Positions 1-8,716 of a stretch of 16,881 nt of DNA are shown piece by piece. Position numbers and translations under genes: made by a program. Below the pieces are notes generated by a model. That model was not told the origin of the DNA. It made no database searches and was given only the letters and a program-made list of their open reading frames with translations. How positions within the stretch are numbered: the stretch's first letter is position 1; the number at the start of each line of letters is the position of its first letter. This stretch comes from Cudoniella acicularis. Taxonomy: Eukaryota; Ascomycota; Leotiomycetes; Helotiales; Helotiaceae. The stretch is taken from assembly GCA_013054445.1 (NCBI GenBank), contig JAAMPI010001263.1, positions 1-16,881 on the forward strand. The letters run 5' to 3'.

Positions 1-480
1 TAGAGTATTAAAGATAGAGATAAATAGTCTAGATAAATAGTAAAGAGAATAGATAAGAGGAGAGAACTTAAGAATAAGAATTATAATAGAGAGTAGAATT
101 AGGAATATATTATAAGCTAGAATTCTAACTCTACTTCTATAATAGTATTAATATATAACACTAGGGTAGTGAGTCTAGGAGCCTATCTTAGTACTAGGGG
201 CCTATCACGGCCCCCCTAGAGCCTATTCTAGCTCCCCTAAATCCTTCTCGCTAGGAGTTGACGCTCTTAGTAGCTGCGCGACTAGGGATAAGCATATCCT
301 AGGCAAGACGAGTGAGTAGAGGTAAGGCGGTAGAGTGCGCATAAGAAGGCTAGTGAGGATAGGTAAGGTTGAGGTGAAGCGAGGGTGAGCAGAGCAGCGA
401 GGGGTCACGTGCGTCGTGGGTTGGCGCGCACGCAAAGTGAGGTGAGGATTGGCGCGAGATAACAGGCTGTGAGCTCGTTG
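1..480. repeat. Mutated repeat-like DNA without a recognisable gene
   Basis: The first ~180 bases are rich in TA and almost free of CA and TG, as in RIP-mutated DNA. A loose inverted repeat pairs about 80-103 with 124-143 (arms sharing ATTATA and a GTAGARTTAG core, imperfect). From ~180 to 480 the DNA is GC-richer, with short recurring GCCTAT motifs near 181, 200 and 219 and a CACGTG-containing GC-rich patch near 400-440. Open frames on the - strand here have no recognisable domain. It may be the edge of a transposon that continues outside the window; no family can be assigned. Confidence 0.4.
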
Positions 481-526
481 ACTTGGTCTTAGGCGTAGGA
501 AATCGTTGCTGCTGGTTTAATTTCAG

Positions 527-791
527 GACGGACAAGGTTTTCTTGAATACCATCGGAATCGAGTACTTGGAGAGAAAAGCAGCAGCTAAGAACGAGCTCG
601 GGGAAACACCAGATGCAAAGGTAGATGTGGATGGCGAAGAGTATATCTAGGGGGTTGTTTCCCGTCAGCGACTTTATCTATTCACCGATGACACTATCGA
701 AAAGATAAAGCGTATCGTTCTTGGGTCTGACGGTCTCTCAATCCTTGGGGTTATCTGGATTCGTGGCAACAGGACATTTGTGCAGGCTTGA
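527..791 (+). pseudogene. Broken 3' exon of an unidentified gene
   Basis: One + frame reads from a plausible splice acceptor (TTAATTTCAG ending at 526) to a TGA at 789-791, about 88 codons, interrupted only by a TAG at 648-650. The composition is protein-like: IEYLERKAAAK early, RQRLYLFTDDTIEKIKR in the middle and GVIWIRGNRTFVQA at the end. CA and TG are common, so this piece lies outside the heavy RIP blocks, although the TAG could derive from CAG or TGG by a single transition. I do not recognise the family. No upstream exon is legible in the mutated DNA to the left. It is most likely the surviving 3' end of a host gene or an old transposon gene. Confidence 0.35.
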
Positions 792-1679
792 GTTTAGAGC
801 TCGCTCAAGTGGTAATCTAATCTATAAGAGATCAAACCCCCTTATCCTTTCGCGCTTTCCACTTCACAATAAAGCGTGACAAACGAATACGGACATTAAG
901 AAAGTGGGTTCGCCGACGGCGCTACCTATACTGCAGTAAGAAGGCTGAATTCGTAAAACCATAGTATAGGGCAAAAGCCAAGCCCAAATAAGAATTTGTG
1001 GATAGATGTAAGAAGGATTCAGTACCCATGTGTTTCTGACTTTTACAGAAAGCCTTCCACATCACTCCCCACGCGACCACCCTATATCGTACAACCAAAA
1101 GAATAAACAAAACATAAAACAAAATAATCTTATTCTATCAATTATCTCTATACACCCGAGTTTTACTTCAAACACTGACTCTAAACATATATCAATGCGT
1201 AAAGGATTAATTGAATTTCACACCTCCTCGTTTCCCCTCCTTTCGCTTATTTTCCCCTCCCGAGTCTCCTCTAACCCCCGAACTAAATACTTTATTACCT
1301 TTATTAAATAACAAACCTAAATATAAATAATTCTACACCGATATAAGCATTCCCTTCACAGTGAACTAACCCTGTCGAACAACTTCGAGTTTCTATCTAA
1401 ATCATCCAAGTACTAACCTACCTCCCTCTTTCAAACAACAGCTAACTGCTATCATCTGTTTGCTCTACGGAGATATATCCCAAAGCAAGACAGGAAGAAG
1501 AGCGCAGTACCATTTACAACTCTCTAACCAAGAACTATTCATTTCAAAATCCTCCGATCCCCTCGCAAACTCACACACACTAACCCCTCACACCCGTTAC
1601 ACTAAAGGAAACCCTTCTCCGCATAACGCATCCCCTTTCCTCTTACAGCATCACCTATAAACACACGATAAATAGGAAG
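792..1679. other. No gene seen; includes a G-poor block at about 1040-1670
   Basis: No supportable gene. From about 1040 to 1670 the + strand has very few Gs while C is common; TG dinucleotides are rare (about 8 by eye) but CA is frequent. Apparent + frames at 1030-1311 and 1460-1660 start with GTG or TTG rather than ATG and are low-complexity Ser/Thr/Pro/His translations. The block sits directly upstream of the LINE relic in the same orientation, so it could be that element's 5' untranslated region. Alternatively it was mutated on one strand only. Confidence 0.4.
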
Positions 1680-1810
1680 CGGGAGGTCATCGACGAGCGC
1701 AAGGTTCGCGGGGAACTCGAGATCTAGAGCCCGAAGACGATTGTCAAGAACATTAACATCTTTAGGGACAAGAACGACATAGAACTATATAACGTACTAG
1801 TATTATACTA

Positions 1811-2214
1811 ATAGGGAACGGCACCCGGGCCGCACGTGAGGCTATTCGGGGCATAACAAGGACTAACGAGGCTCGGGGAGAAGAGGAGGCCACGCTATTA
1901 TATAAACTACTAGGAGTACTACCTAGGACTCTATAGGAAAGAGAAGAAATACGCCGAGTACGAGTCGAAGTACTATATAAAGTACGACAAACTAAAAAGG
2001 TACGTAATATACTATTCGGGAGTATATAAAACAGAGTCACTAAACTATCCCTTTAGGCTAAGGAGAGAGTAGGACGGGTAGCACTATCTAAACGTATAGA
2101 CGATCGCCGTAAGGCGCTAGTAGGAGGAATAGAGGACTAGGAGCAAGGCTACTACCACTAAGTAACAGGGCTTAGGAACTTAGGACAAAGGAAAAGGACT
2201 AGAATAAGTGTTAC
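1811..2214 (+). pseudogene. LINE gag-like / N-terminal region relic
   Basis: A frame continuous with the endonuclease part begins around 1811 and reads as a charged, mostly helical region: AAREAIRGITRTNEARG, then EREEIRRVRVEVLYKVRQ, then RVGRVALSKRIDDRRKAL. Stops interrupt it only at RIP-type positions. Basic and coiled-coil-like character fits the RNA-binding first protein of LINEs, but I see no CCHC knuckle and no clear boundary between a first and a second reading frame. The separation at 2214 is therefore a convenience. It could equally be an N-terminal extension of the endonuclease/RT polyprotein. Confidence 0.45.
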
Positions 2215-4839
2215 GATCTTAAGCGGAAACGTATAAAAGGGCGGGTATAATCAGGAGCTCCTCTTATAAATCGGTACTACGAGAAAAGCGACGATCATCT
2301 TAGTATAAGAGCCGGTCGTCTACGGAAAGCTATCGAGTAAGGTAACGAAAACATACCCGAGCTACGATATATACGAACTAACTATAGAATAGAGGGAGGA
2401 GCCGAAGGTCCTTACCTTCGTACGTAAGAACATAGAGGCAGAGGCGGTCAACTAAACGACCTATCTAGTCTCTATAGTCAGACTTAAAACGGGACTATAC
2501 GTATATAACGTATACCGACCTAATAGAGAGGGCTCGGACGGACCCGCCTACTAGCGGATTACGGGTATACCTAGTACTAGCGACCACGTAGTAGCCGGCG
2601 ATTTTAACCGCTACGGACTTAAGACGTATAACCTAGACGAAACGGCCGTAGACAGGATAGTAGAATAGGTAATAGAAAGCTACCCTATCCTAAACGATAT
2701 CGATATACCGACGCGAGGGGAGGCTACCCTAGACTTCGCGATATCGGCGATTAAGGGGGCGATAGTATAGGTAGAGAAGGACGCCGACTACGGATCGGAC
2801 TATCTACTACTATAGATAACTATATCAGGACACCTATAAGAGAGGGAGAGACTAGTAGATATAAAGAAGGTCGAGCTAAAAGAGATAAGAAAGGGCTTTA
2901 AAAAGAAATAGAAAAAACTCGACTAGAAATAGAATATAGACCTTAGCGAGCTATAGCGGCTTATAAGGGAGACCGTTAAAAAGTATAGCGCTAGAGCCTT
3001 AACGAGTATTAGAACGGCCTTATAATAAGATAACGAACTTAAAAAGGCCTATAATAAGTTTATTAAGATAAAGGTAATAAAAGAAAACTATTAGGCCGAG
3101 GTAAAAAAAAAATAAGATAAAAAAAGCTATTACGGACCGTAAAATAAAAATACTAGTAAAAACAAATCGACAAAATAACTATAGATAAAGATATCTATTA
3201 TATTATAAACTAGAGGAACGTTAAAGCGTTATACTAGCTACTAGCCTTAAGAGACTAAAAAGATAAAGAGATAAGAGCCTAGCTCTAAGAAATTATAAAG
3301 AGACTACTCGTATTACTAGAGATAAAAGATATAGAGTAGCTATTATAAGAAATAAGCGACGGAGACCTAAGACTACTAATATAGGAACTGTTAATATATA
3401 ACGAGGTTATAAACGCTATAACGGAAGTTATAACGACGATAAGCGAACTAGACGATATTATAGTCCTTATACTTAAGGCTATATAACTAGAGATAGGTAA
3501 GATAATAACGAGACTCTTTAATAAGGCGCTAAGGATAGGCGTATACCCCTTCGAGGAATACGAACTCGTACTAATACCTAAGGCCGGGAGGGACCCGACG
3601 ATAGAAAAGAGATAGAGACCTATAGCTCTACTCTCGATACTAAGAAAAGGACTAGAAAGAGCTATAGCGATACGGCTAAGGAATATAGGGCTCGAAAAGG
3701 GCTAGTTTAGGGACCTTTACGCGAAGAGGATCTTAAGAAGATCGGCGGTCGACTTAGTAAGGGTACTAGCGTATTATATTAAGAAGAACGCGATAGGACA
3801 TAAGGCGATAATAGTAATACTAATAGACGTACGAGGGGCGTTTAACGCGATACGACTAGAAATAGTAATAAGAAGCCTAAGGAAATATAAGGCACTAAGC
3901 GAGGTAGTTACTTAGGCGAGTAGCTTTATAACTAGAAGAATACTATACCCTAGGAAAGGAAAGGATAAAGGAGACGCCCTCGCGATAGAGAACGGTCTCC
4001 CCTAGAGATTATCGGCGTCGCTAGTCCTTTTTATAATCTTTATAACGTATATCAGAAAGATATATAATATAATAATCTATACGAACGATATATTAGCGTT
4101 TAAGAGATATCGTGACCTAGAAGAGACGGCTAAGACTATAATAATAAGAAGAGAAGAGATCGTAGCGGGCCTAAAAAAACACTCGATATTAGATATCGAA
4201 CTAGAGAAGTTAGAGTTTATAATATTTAAGCGAAGAAAAGTCGACTATATTAGTATAAGCCTTATAGGGTAAGAGCTAAAGTATAAGAAATTAGTTAAGT
4301 ATCTCGAGATATATATAGACTAAATACTTACTTATATCTAATATATAAAAGAGAGATATACTAAAACAGTATTACTAGTCGCGCTTATACGTAGACTAAA
4401 AGGCACGATAAAGAGACTCCCGCCTAAAGGCGCGAGAACTATATTAAGAACTATTATTATCCTATTACTATTATATATATTAGAACTATAATAAAAAGAG
4501 ATCTCTAAACTAGAAAAGCGAAATAAAGTATATAAATACCTTATTAACGATATTAATAGGACACTAAACGCCGTTAAGCGAGTAGCGCTACCGTTTTATA
4601 AGACAATATCGAACTTAATCCTAAGCTTTAAAATAGGAATACTAGAAGCGTAAACACTCTTATAAGAGACGATAAATAGAGATACTATCTAACTAGAAGA
4701 GTTATCTAAACACTATCTACTAACGATACGGATCTAAAAAGACGTACGCTATAGATAAACTAAGGTATATTTATAGCTATAAAACGACTTCGAATATATA
4801 AAAGAAAACTAGGATATGATATAGTTCGCTTACTTGTAA
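2215..4839 (+). pseudogene. LINE endonuclease-reverse transcriptase relic
   Basis: The EEP endonuclease covers ~2215-2810. It shows an N-terminal GNV-KGG block, a V-EP block (the usual QEP, Gln mutated to stop), YNVYRP, AGDFNRYG near 2594 and a terminal GSDYLLL near 2792. Both usual His positions (the N-x-H after GDFN, and SDH) read Tyr, as expected from CAC to TAC. The reverse transcriptase covers ~3300-4260: KAGRDP then RPIALLS near 3580-3640, DVRGAFNAI near 3830, GLP-RLSASLVLFI near 4000 and YTNDILAF near 4080 at the place of the FADD/YVDD box. A conserved post-RT region follows (VKYLEIYID, RRLKGTIKRLP). The two halves are in different frames; the shift fits an A10 run at 3103-3112. Apart from that the downstream frame runs to 4839 with only RIP-type stops. 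Non-functional. Confidence 0.82.
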
Positions 4840-5132
4840 GGGGGCGTCCGTTACGTAGCTTAGATCGTCGGCGGATGTCCGGAATGATGTCGGTAGTAAA
4901 CCTCCGACATCCAGGATTATAGTTCTAGGGCACTTNATACGTNGNANNGGATANTAGATAATACTATTGATTTCTNTTATTATTAGGTCTTNGTATNNGA
5001 CCCCCGTCGNTAGTAGATAGCTAATAAAAAGGNGGCTTCTCTAGACCNCTNNGGGCTAGAGATTAGTTCTATACTAAATCTTTTTTCCTCTTACACGTGA
5101 CTTCTTTTACCTACTAACGCCTCCTCCTTACA
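4840..5132. other. Junction between two transposon relics, with ambiguous bases
   Basis: About 4845-4935 contains ordinary CA and TG dinucleotides and so escaped RIP, unlike both neighbours. From 4936 to 5052 there are 15 scattered single Ns in AT-rich DNA. Then follow TACTAAC near 5113 and CTTACAG ending at 5133, which together look like a branch site and splice acceptor in front of the transposase frame. No gene is seen. Confidence 0.5.
4886..4911. repeat. 8-bp perfect inverted repeat (hairpin)
   Basis: GATGTCGG (4886-4893) and CCGACATC (4904-4911) are perfect reverse complements around a 10-nt loop. A related GGATGTCCGG lies just upstream (4873-4882). The hairpin is inside the unmutated linker between the LINE and the piggyBac-like relic. 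It may be part of a transposon end or chance structure. Confidence 0.4.
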
Positions 5133-5792
5133 GATAATAATATTATCCTTATTTTAAGTAGTATCTATACTATAGATAAAGTAGAAGACTTTTAAGAAAA
5201 GGTTAGAAAGCGTCTTATAAAAATATTAATAAATAAGCGTATTATATAACAGGTTTTTAAGAGCGATTATATAAAAGAACTATAGATTCCTTATTTTATT
5301 AACGATTATAATTATTATATAAGAGGTATAGATCTAGTAAATCAATTTAGAGAGGCGTACGAGACTTATAAGCCTATCTTTAAGACTTAATAGCTATTAT
5401 TTTATTAGCTAATTAATATAGCTTATATAAATACTTATAGGTTATATTAATTATATATAAATAGGCGTCCTCTTATATATTTATAATTTAGGATAGAGCT
5501 TTATTATAGGCTCTTAAGTTATTCTAAGAGGGTAAAGCTATAGAGCTTACGAATAGGGTTAGGGGGGAAGAGAGTGTTTAATCCTGACTTCTAATACTTA
5601 TATTACTAGGAGAAACGCCCTAAGGGCACTTATATATAGTGCTTATATAGATTAAAGTACTAAAAGGTCTTAGGAAGAGTAGTAGAAGGTAAGGCGAAAA
5701 GGCTAACTAGTGGTTATACTTTTTATAACGTATACCTTTATAAGGAGGGGGACTACTAGACGCGCTAGCATTTAAAAGATATAGATTATTAA
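5133..5792 (+). pseudogene. RIP-mutated piggyBac-like transposase, C-terminal part
   Basis: A single frame of 219 codons, broken only by RIP-type stops, matches the C-terminal half of fungal piggyBac-like (DDE_Tnp_1_7 family) transposases. DNNIILILSS is followed by a basic stretch, then FINDYNYYIRGIDLVNQF, REAYETYKP, a mutated WWPLFYWL block (Trp codons now stops), LINIAYINTYRLY, and a basic tail. The Asp of the GVD-type motif, the last catalytic Asp in this family, is intact at 5331-5333 although its Val reads Ile. Cysteines expected in the C-terminal zinc-binding tail are mostly lost (one C remains in CLYRLKY), consistent with TGT/TGC to TAT/TAC changes. The N-terminal half is absent; the frame begins at a splice-acceptor-like CTTACAG. 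No TTAA-flanked terminal repeat was found. Confidence 0.75.
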
Positions 5793-5917
5793 TAAATTTA
5801 TATATAAAGGTATATAATTTTATGCTATGCTATCCATGCCAGACCCCCTACTAGCGTGGACCATGTCTTACCGCTCAAGGGGATAGTAATATCGGTAAAA
5901 TTATATATAATAAAATC

Positions 5918-5977
5918 TGTGGCTACTAAGTGTGTGGCTGCGACGTTTGTGGCTGCGACATTTGTGGCTGAGCGTAC
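5918..5977. repeat. 15-bp minisatellite, four units
   Basis: Units start at 5918, 5933, 5948 and 5963. The second and third differ at one base (TGTGGCTGCGACRTT); the first and fourth are more diverged. The period is a multiple of three, so the - strand frame at 5825-6076 (ATG at 6076, 83 aa) shows a five-residue ATNVA repeat. That frame has no other recognisable feature, and I do not call it a gene. The array lies about 100 bp outside the sharp right edge of the piggyBac RIP block. Confidence 0.75.
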
Positions 5978-6205
5978 TTTGCCGGAAAATTCCTGTTTCC
6001 CGACATCCTCCGATTCAGTTAGAGCAAAAAGTGGCCCTACTAGACTGATTCTGGTAAGTCGTTTCTCCGTGGTCATGTTGTAGCCTGAGATTATACTCAG
6101 TAAGCCGCCGCCTTTGCCCTAATGTGATTTAAGGCTTAGCGATGACCTACAACGTGTCCTCGTTAACAACGACACTTTGGCGGAGGCAGTTATTAGCCTC
6201 CCACA

Positions 6206-6433
6206 ATGGCACCGCAGCTTGCAAAGTCGCAAGTTGACATAATTACTGACATAGTTTCTAGCGAAGTGTTTATAGATCATGAGATCGCTATAGCTGCTAT
6301 AGTCGCTCTTGCCTCGAAGGCGCTATTTCAAAGTTCTAATCTTATTTCAGAGACAGGGCTCTGGACACTATACCGTATCAAGTTTAGCGCAAGCCCCGCT
6401 TTGATAATGACGTTTTTACTCAGCAATGTATAA
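6206..6433 (+). pseudogene. Fragment of Tc1-like transposase, N-terminal HTH
   Basis: The frame starts at an ATG in good context (CACAATGG) and opens with MAPQLAKSQVDIITDIVSS, DHEIAIAA and later SSNL. This is the layout of the N-terminal helix-turn-helix of fungal Tc1/mariner-type (DDE_3) transposases, in which a MAP-L--SQ--- start is followed by an IA--AGCS-R-I--I-SNL segment. The middle has drifted (IVALASKALF where GCS-R-- is expected), and the similarity fades after about residue 50. The catalytic domain is absent. CA and TG are normal, so decay here was not by RIP. It runs opposite to the HET gene next to it and appears to interrupt that gene. Confidence 0.55.
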
Positions 6434-6477
6434 GCGATCATACATTAGGCTACAGCATTACATTTTGAAGTTAACCC

Positions 6478-7046
6478 TACACGAGAGAACCACGGACGGC
6501 TAAAAAGTGCTCCGATTGCCTCGTTCGCTACATCAGAAAGCTTTTCGATATCGCTCTTTGCCTTTATCGAACGCAATGTAGACATCGCCAGTGCGCTGTT
6601 TGGCGACTCGTTCTCGGCTCCTAGCCATATGACCACCCGGAGAGCTTTGCTGTATATGCTTCCCATGAGCGCAACCTGGACGGACTTTTCAGCATCGTCC
6701 TTTTGATTGATGCAGAGTGCATCAATCCAGAGGCATCGAGGTGTGTCGTGATTCCGCAGTACACGTAGTGCATTGTCTAAATTCCTCATGACGATTGTTA
6801 GGTGTCCATTAAGAAAGGTGGGATTCCCAGATCTGTCTTTTGGATCCCCCAGGTGTATGATAATGCTTCGAGCGAAGGTGCATGGCTGAGCGGCACTGCG
6901 CCAATGTTGCAGTGTATCTGCGAAGTTGCATCATTTGAAGGTAAGACAGCGAGGAGGCGTATTTCCGTGACCTGATTTCGCAGAGAGCTATATTGATAGC
7001 GCCCATCGCGGATCGGTTGCTTTGTTTGGGAAATTTCTTGGCCCAT
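6478..7046 (-). pseudogene. Truncated, frameshifted HET-domain gene
   Basis: Starting at ATG 7046, the - strand encodes a HET domain (heterokaryon incompatibility; family role in allorecognition and programmed cell death, cytosolic). The order is YQYSSL, TEIRLLAVLPS, PLSHAPSLEALSYTWG, then in another frame NGHLTIVMRNLDNALRVLR, CLWIDALCINQKDDAEK, QVALMGSIYSKALRVVIWLGA and FSRPWFSRV. The frame changes just after YTWG, where the expected GDPK reads across a run of five Gs (+ strand Cs 6846-6850); one missing base explains it. Homology stops at SRV (6478), where a WV-QE block normally follows. A few vector-like codons then run to a stop at 6445. Everything C-terminal to the HET domain is missing. 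The truncation point coincides with a TA dinucleotide next to the Tc1-like fragment. Confidence 0.8.
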
Positions 7047-7267
7047 ATTGTGGAACTGATTAGGAAGAGATAAGCTCTTCCTGGTAAGGACCGGTGAACA
7101 TCAAGAACAATGGGGATAAAGACGGGAGGTGGACCTTTCTAAGGAAATTTTTAGGCGTGTGCTGTGTCTTTCTTTTGCAAATTAGCCATTTTGGCTTCAT
7201 ACTAACCAATAATAAACCTCGGGTGACTTCAGATGAGGCGCCCAATGCAATCTCCCCAGTGTACTCA

Positions 7268-7501
7268 TTATCTGGAGCAAGCACCAATAACAGTGTCTTG
7301 CTCAAGGGTATAGTAATTCACGCCCAGAATGGCGCTGAATCTCGCAGAGTCGCAACATGCACTGGTCTGCAATACGATCTGTAGGATGTTATTAAGGCTA
7401 ACGAGATGGCCGAAGTTGCTGGTTATAGCAGGCATTGTGAGGAACCTGGCCTTGATTTGGTTTATTCCGTATTCTGATACTGCCTCATGACTCGTTATCA
7501 C
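7268..7501 (-). CDS. Doubtful small open frame, unidentified
   Basis: A 77-codon frame opens with ATG at 7501 (MITSHEAVSEYGINQ) and ends with TAA at 7268. Codon choice looks reasonable for a gene, and it contains SARFSAILG and NYYTLEQDTV, but no domain that I recognise with confidence. It lies upstream of the HET fragment on the same strand, ending 221 bp before that ATG. It could be a leftover exon of a larger gene, or chance. The overlapping + strand frame at 7094-7384 starts with GTG and is not supported. Confidence 0.2.
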   Translation of the reverse strand: MITSHEAVSEYGINQIKARFLTMPAITSNFGHLVSLNNILQIVLQTSACCDSARFSAILGVNYYTLEQDTVIGACSR

Positions 7502-8050
7502 GTTGTATTATTTATATATCAGCTTGCCCTTCGAGCTTACCTCTCCTTTTTCTTCTCTAGCTTAGTATCCTCGTTAAAGCGGCGTTAGCTAGACAGTTGA
7601 AGAGCACCTTGACTTGGTGCCCTTTGAGACTTTGGCTAGGGTTTAAACATGTGTAGTCCTGATACTATTAACCCGAAGTAATTCGTTGTTTTGGTTTAGA
7701 ATATTCTAAAAGCTCAGGGAATAAGAATAGCTTTGCGAGCGAGTGACACGTGCCCACAAGCGGTGGGCAAGAATGCATAGGTTGAGTTGGCTAGGCTTGA
7801 CGGAGTCTATTGATGGCCTAAGCGACTAGGTAAGGTGGCTCATCCGAAATTCAGAGAGAGTGTATAAAGGAAGCCGTAATCGAATCCTACTGTATTACAG
7901 CTTTGAGGGTGCTGGGAATGCAATTTTCTCAATTCTAAAGATCTGGTCGCTCGTATTCCGAGCACTACGAACGCTACTCGTTTTCACTAGACAACTGCCC
8001 ACGCCACTAAACCGCCTAACTAAAAAATCGAGATCATGCTTAAATCAACT
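7502..8050. other. No gene seen
   Basis: Unremarkable composition. A short hairpin GCCCAC/GTGGGC sits at about 7752-7768. The + frame at 7860-8054 begins with GTG and has no recognisable content. I see no tRNA, rRNA or splice-supported exon. Confidence 0.45.
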
Positions 8051-8716
8051 ATAACTTAACTAAAATTGCTCTTTTTTATATGATTCGAGTTTTAAAAGAT
8101 ATATAAACATCTGGTATATAAATTAAGGCAATAGGTTTTATATCTAGGTTTTATAAGCGTATACTAATCTAATCTATAATACGATAGTTACCCCTCCTCC
8201 TAGGCCCTACTATACCTTATTACACTACTATTTGAATTTAAACTATCTATATAAACCTAAAAAATATAATATAATATAAAATAAATATATATATAAATTA
8301 TATAAACCTTACTTAACTAGCTTATCTACTACTTTATATCTTAATTAGACTTAATTATAACTATAGAATAAACTCTATAATAGACTTCTTAATTGTCTTT
8401 TTTTCTCTATATAAACTTCTTTTAGTATATTAGAAGTCGTATTTAATTTAGTGATTTTATAAGCTTAAGAATAAACTTAATATTTATAATAGAAGTTTAG
8501 TTATATTTAACTAGAGATATAAGATTAACTATAGCTAAGAGAATAGATATTCTTAGTTCTACTACTTAAGTTATTCTTTTATCTAGTGATTTTTTAAATA
8601 GAGATACTAAAATATACTTAGTAATAAAGATATTATAGCTAATAGCTAAGAGATTAAAATCTTTCTTGACTTTAATATATTATTTATAATATCTAGTTTT
8701 AAATATCTTTATTTTC
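8051..8716. repeat. RIP-saturated AT-rich DNA, probable transposon 3' region
   Basis: Almost only A and T, with near absence of CA and TG and simple stretches such as TATATATATAAATTATATAA near 8280. It continues without a break into the pogo/Fot-like frame on the - strand (8717-9217), so it is probably that element's 3' part and terminal sequence. Translation on the - strand is too damaged to assign. Confidence 0.5.

Larger units (their letters stand above)
1680..4850 (+). mobile_element. RIP-mutated non-LTR retrotransposon (LINE, Tad1/I-like)
   Basis: The + strand encodes, in order, a gag-like basic region, an exonuclease-endonuclease-phosphatase (EEP) endonuclease and a LINE-type reverse transcriptase, the order typical of LINEs. 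No LTRs are seen. Stop codons are dense, but nearly all sit where Trp or Gln is expected (TGG or CAG to TAG, CAA to TAA). CA and TG are nearly absent and TA is in excess, while CpG survives. That is the known RIP pattern of Pezizomycotina. Ends are approximate: the left end is placed where G-containing coding-like DNA begins, the right end where unmutated DNA resumes. No poly-A tail, RNase H domain or target-site duplication could be recognised. Confidence 0.8.

Noticed and set aside
1030..1660. Two + strand frames (1030-1311 and 1460-1660)
   Set aside because: They begin with GTG or TTG, are low complexity and lie in the G-poor block, where stop codons needing G are rare by composition.
1680..5792. 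In-frame TAG/TAA as a reassigned genetic code
   Set aside because: Sense replacements are not random: stops sit at Trp and Gln positions together with loss of CA/TG and His-to-Tyr, Cys-to-Tyr changes. RIP explains all of this, and the intact nuclear genes in the window use stops normally.
7094..7384. + strand frame with a hydrophobic segment upstream of the HET gene
   Set aside because: Starts with GTG and overlaps a - strand ATG frame; the hydrophobic stretch alone is not evidence of a gene.
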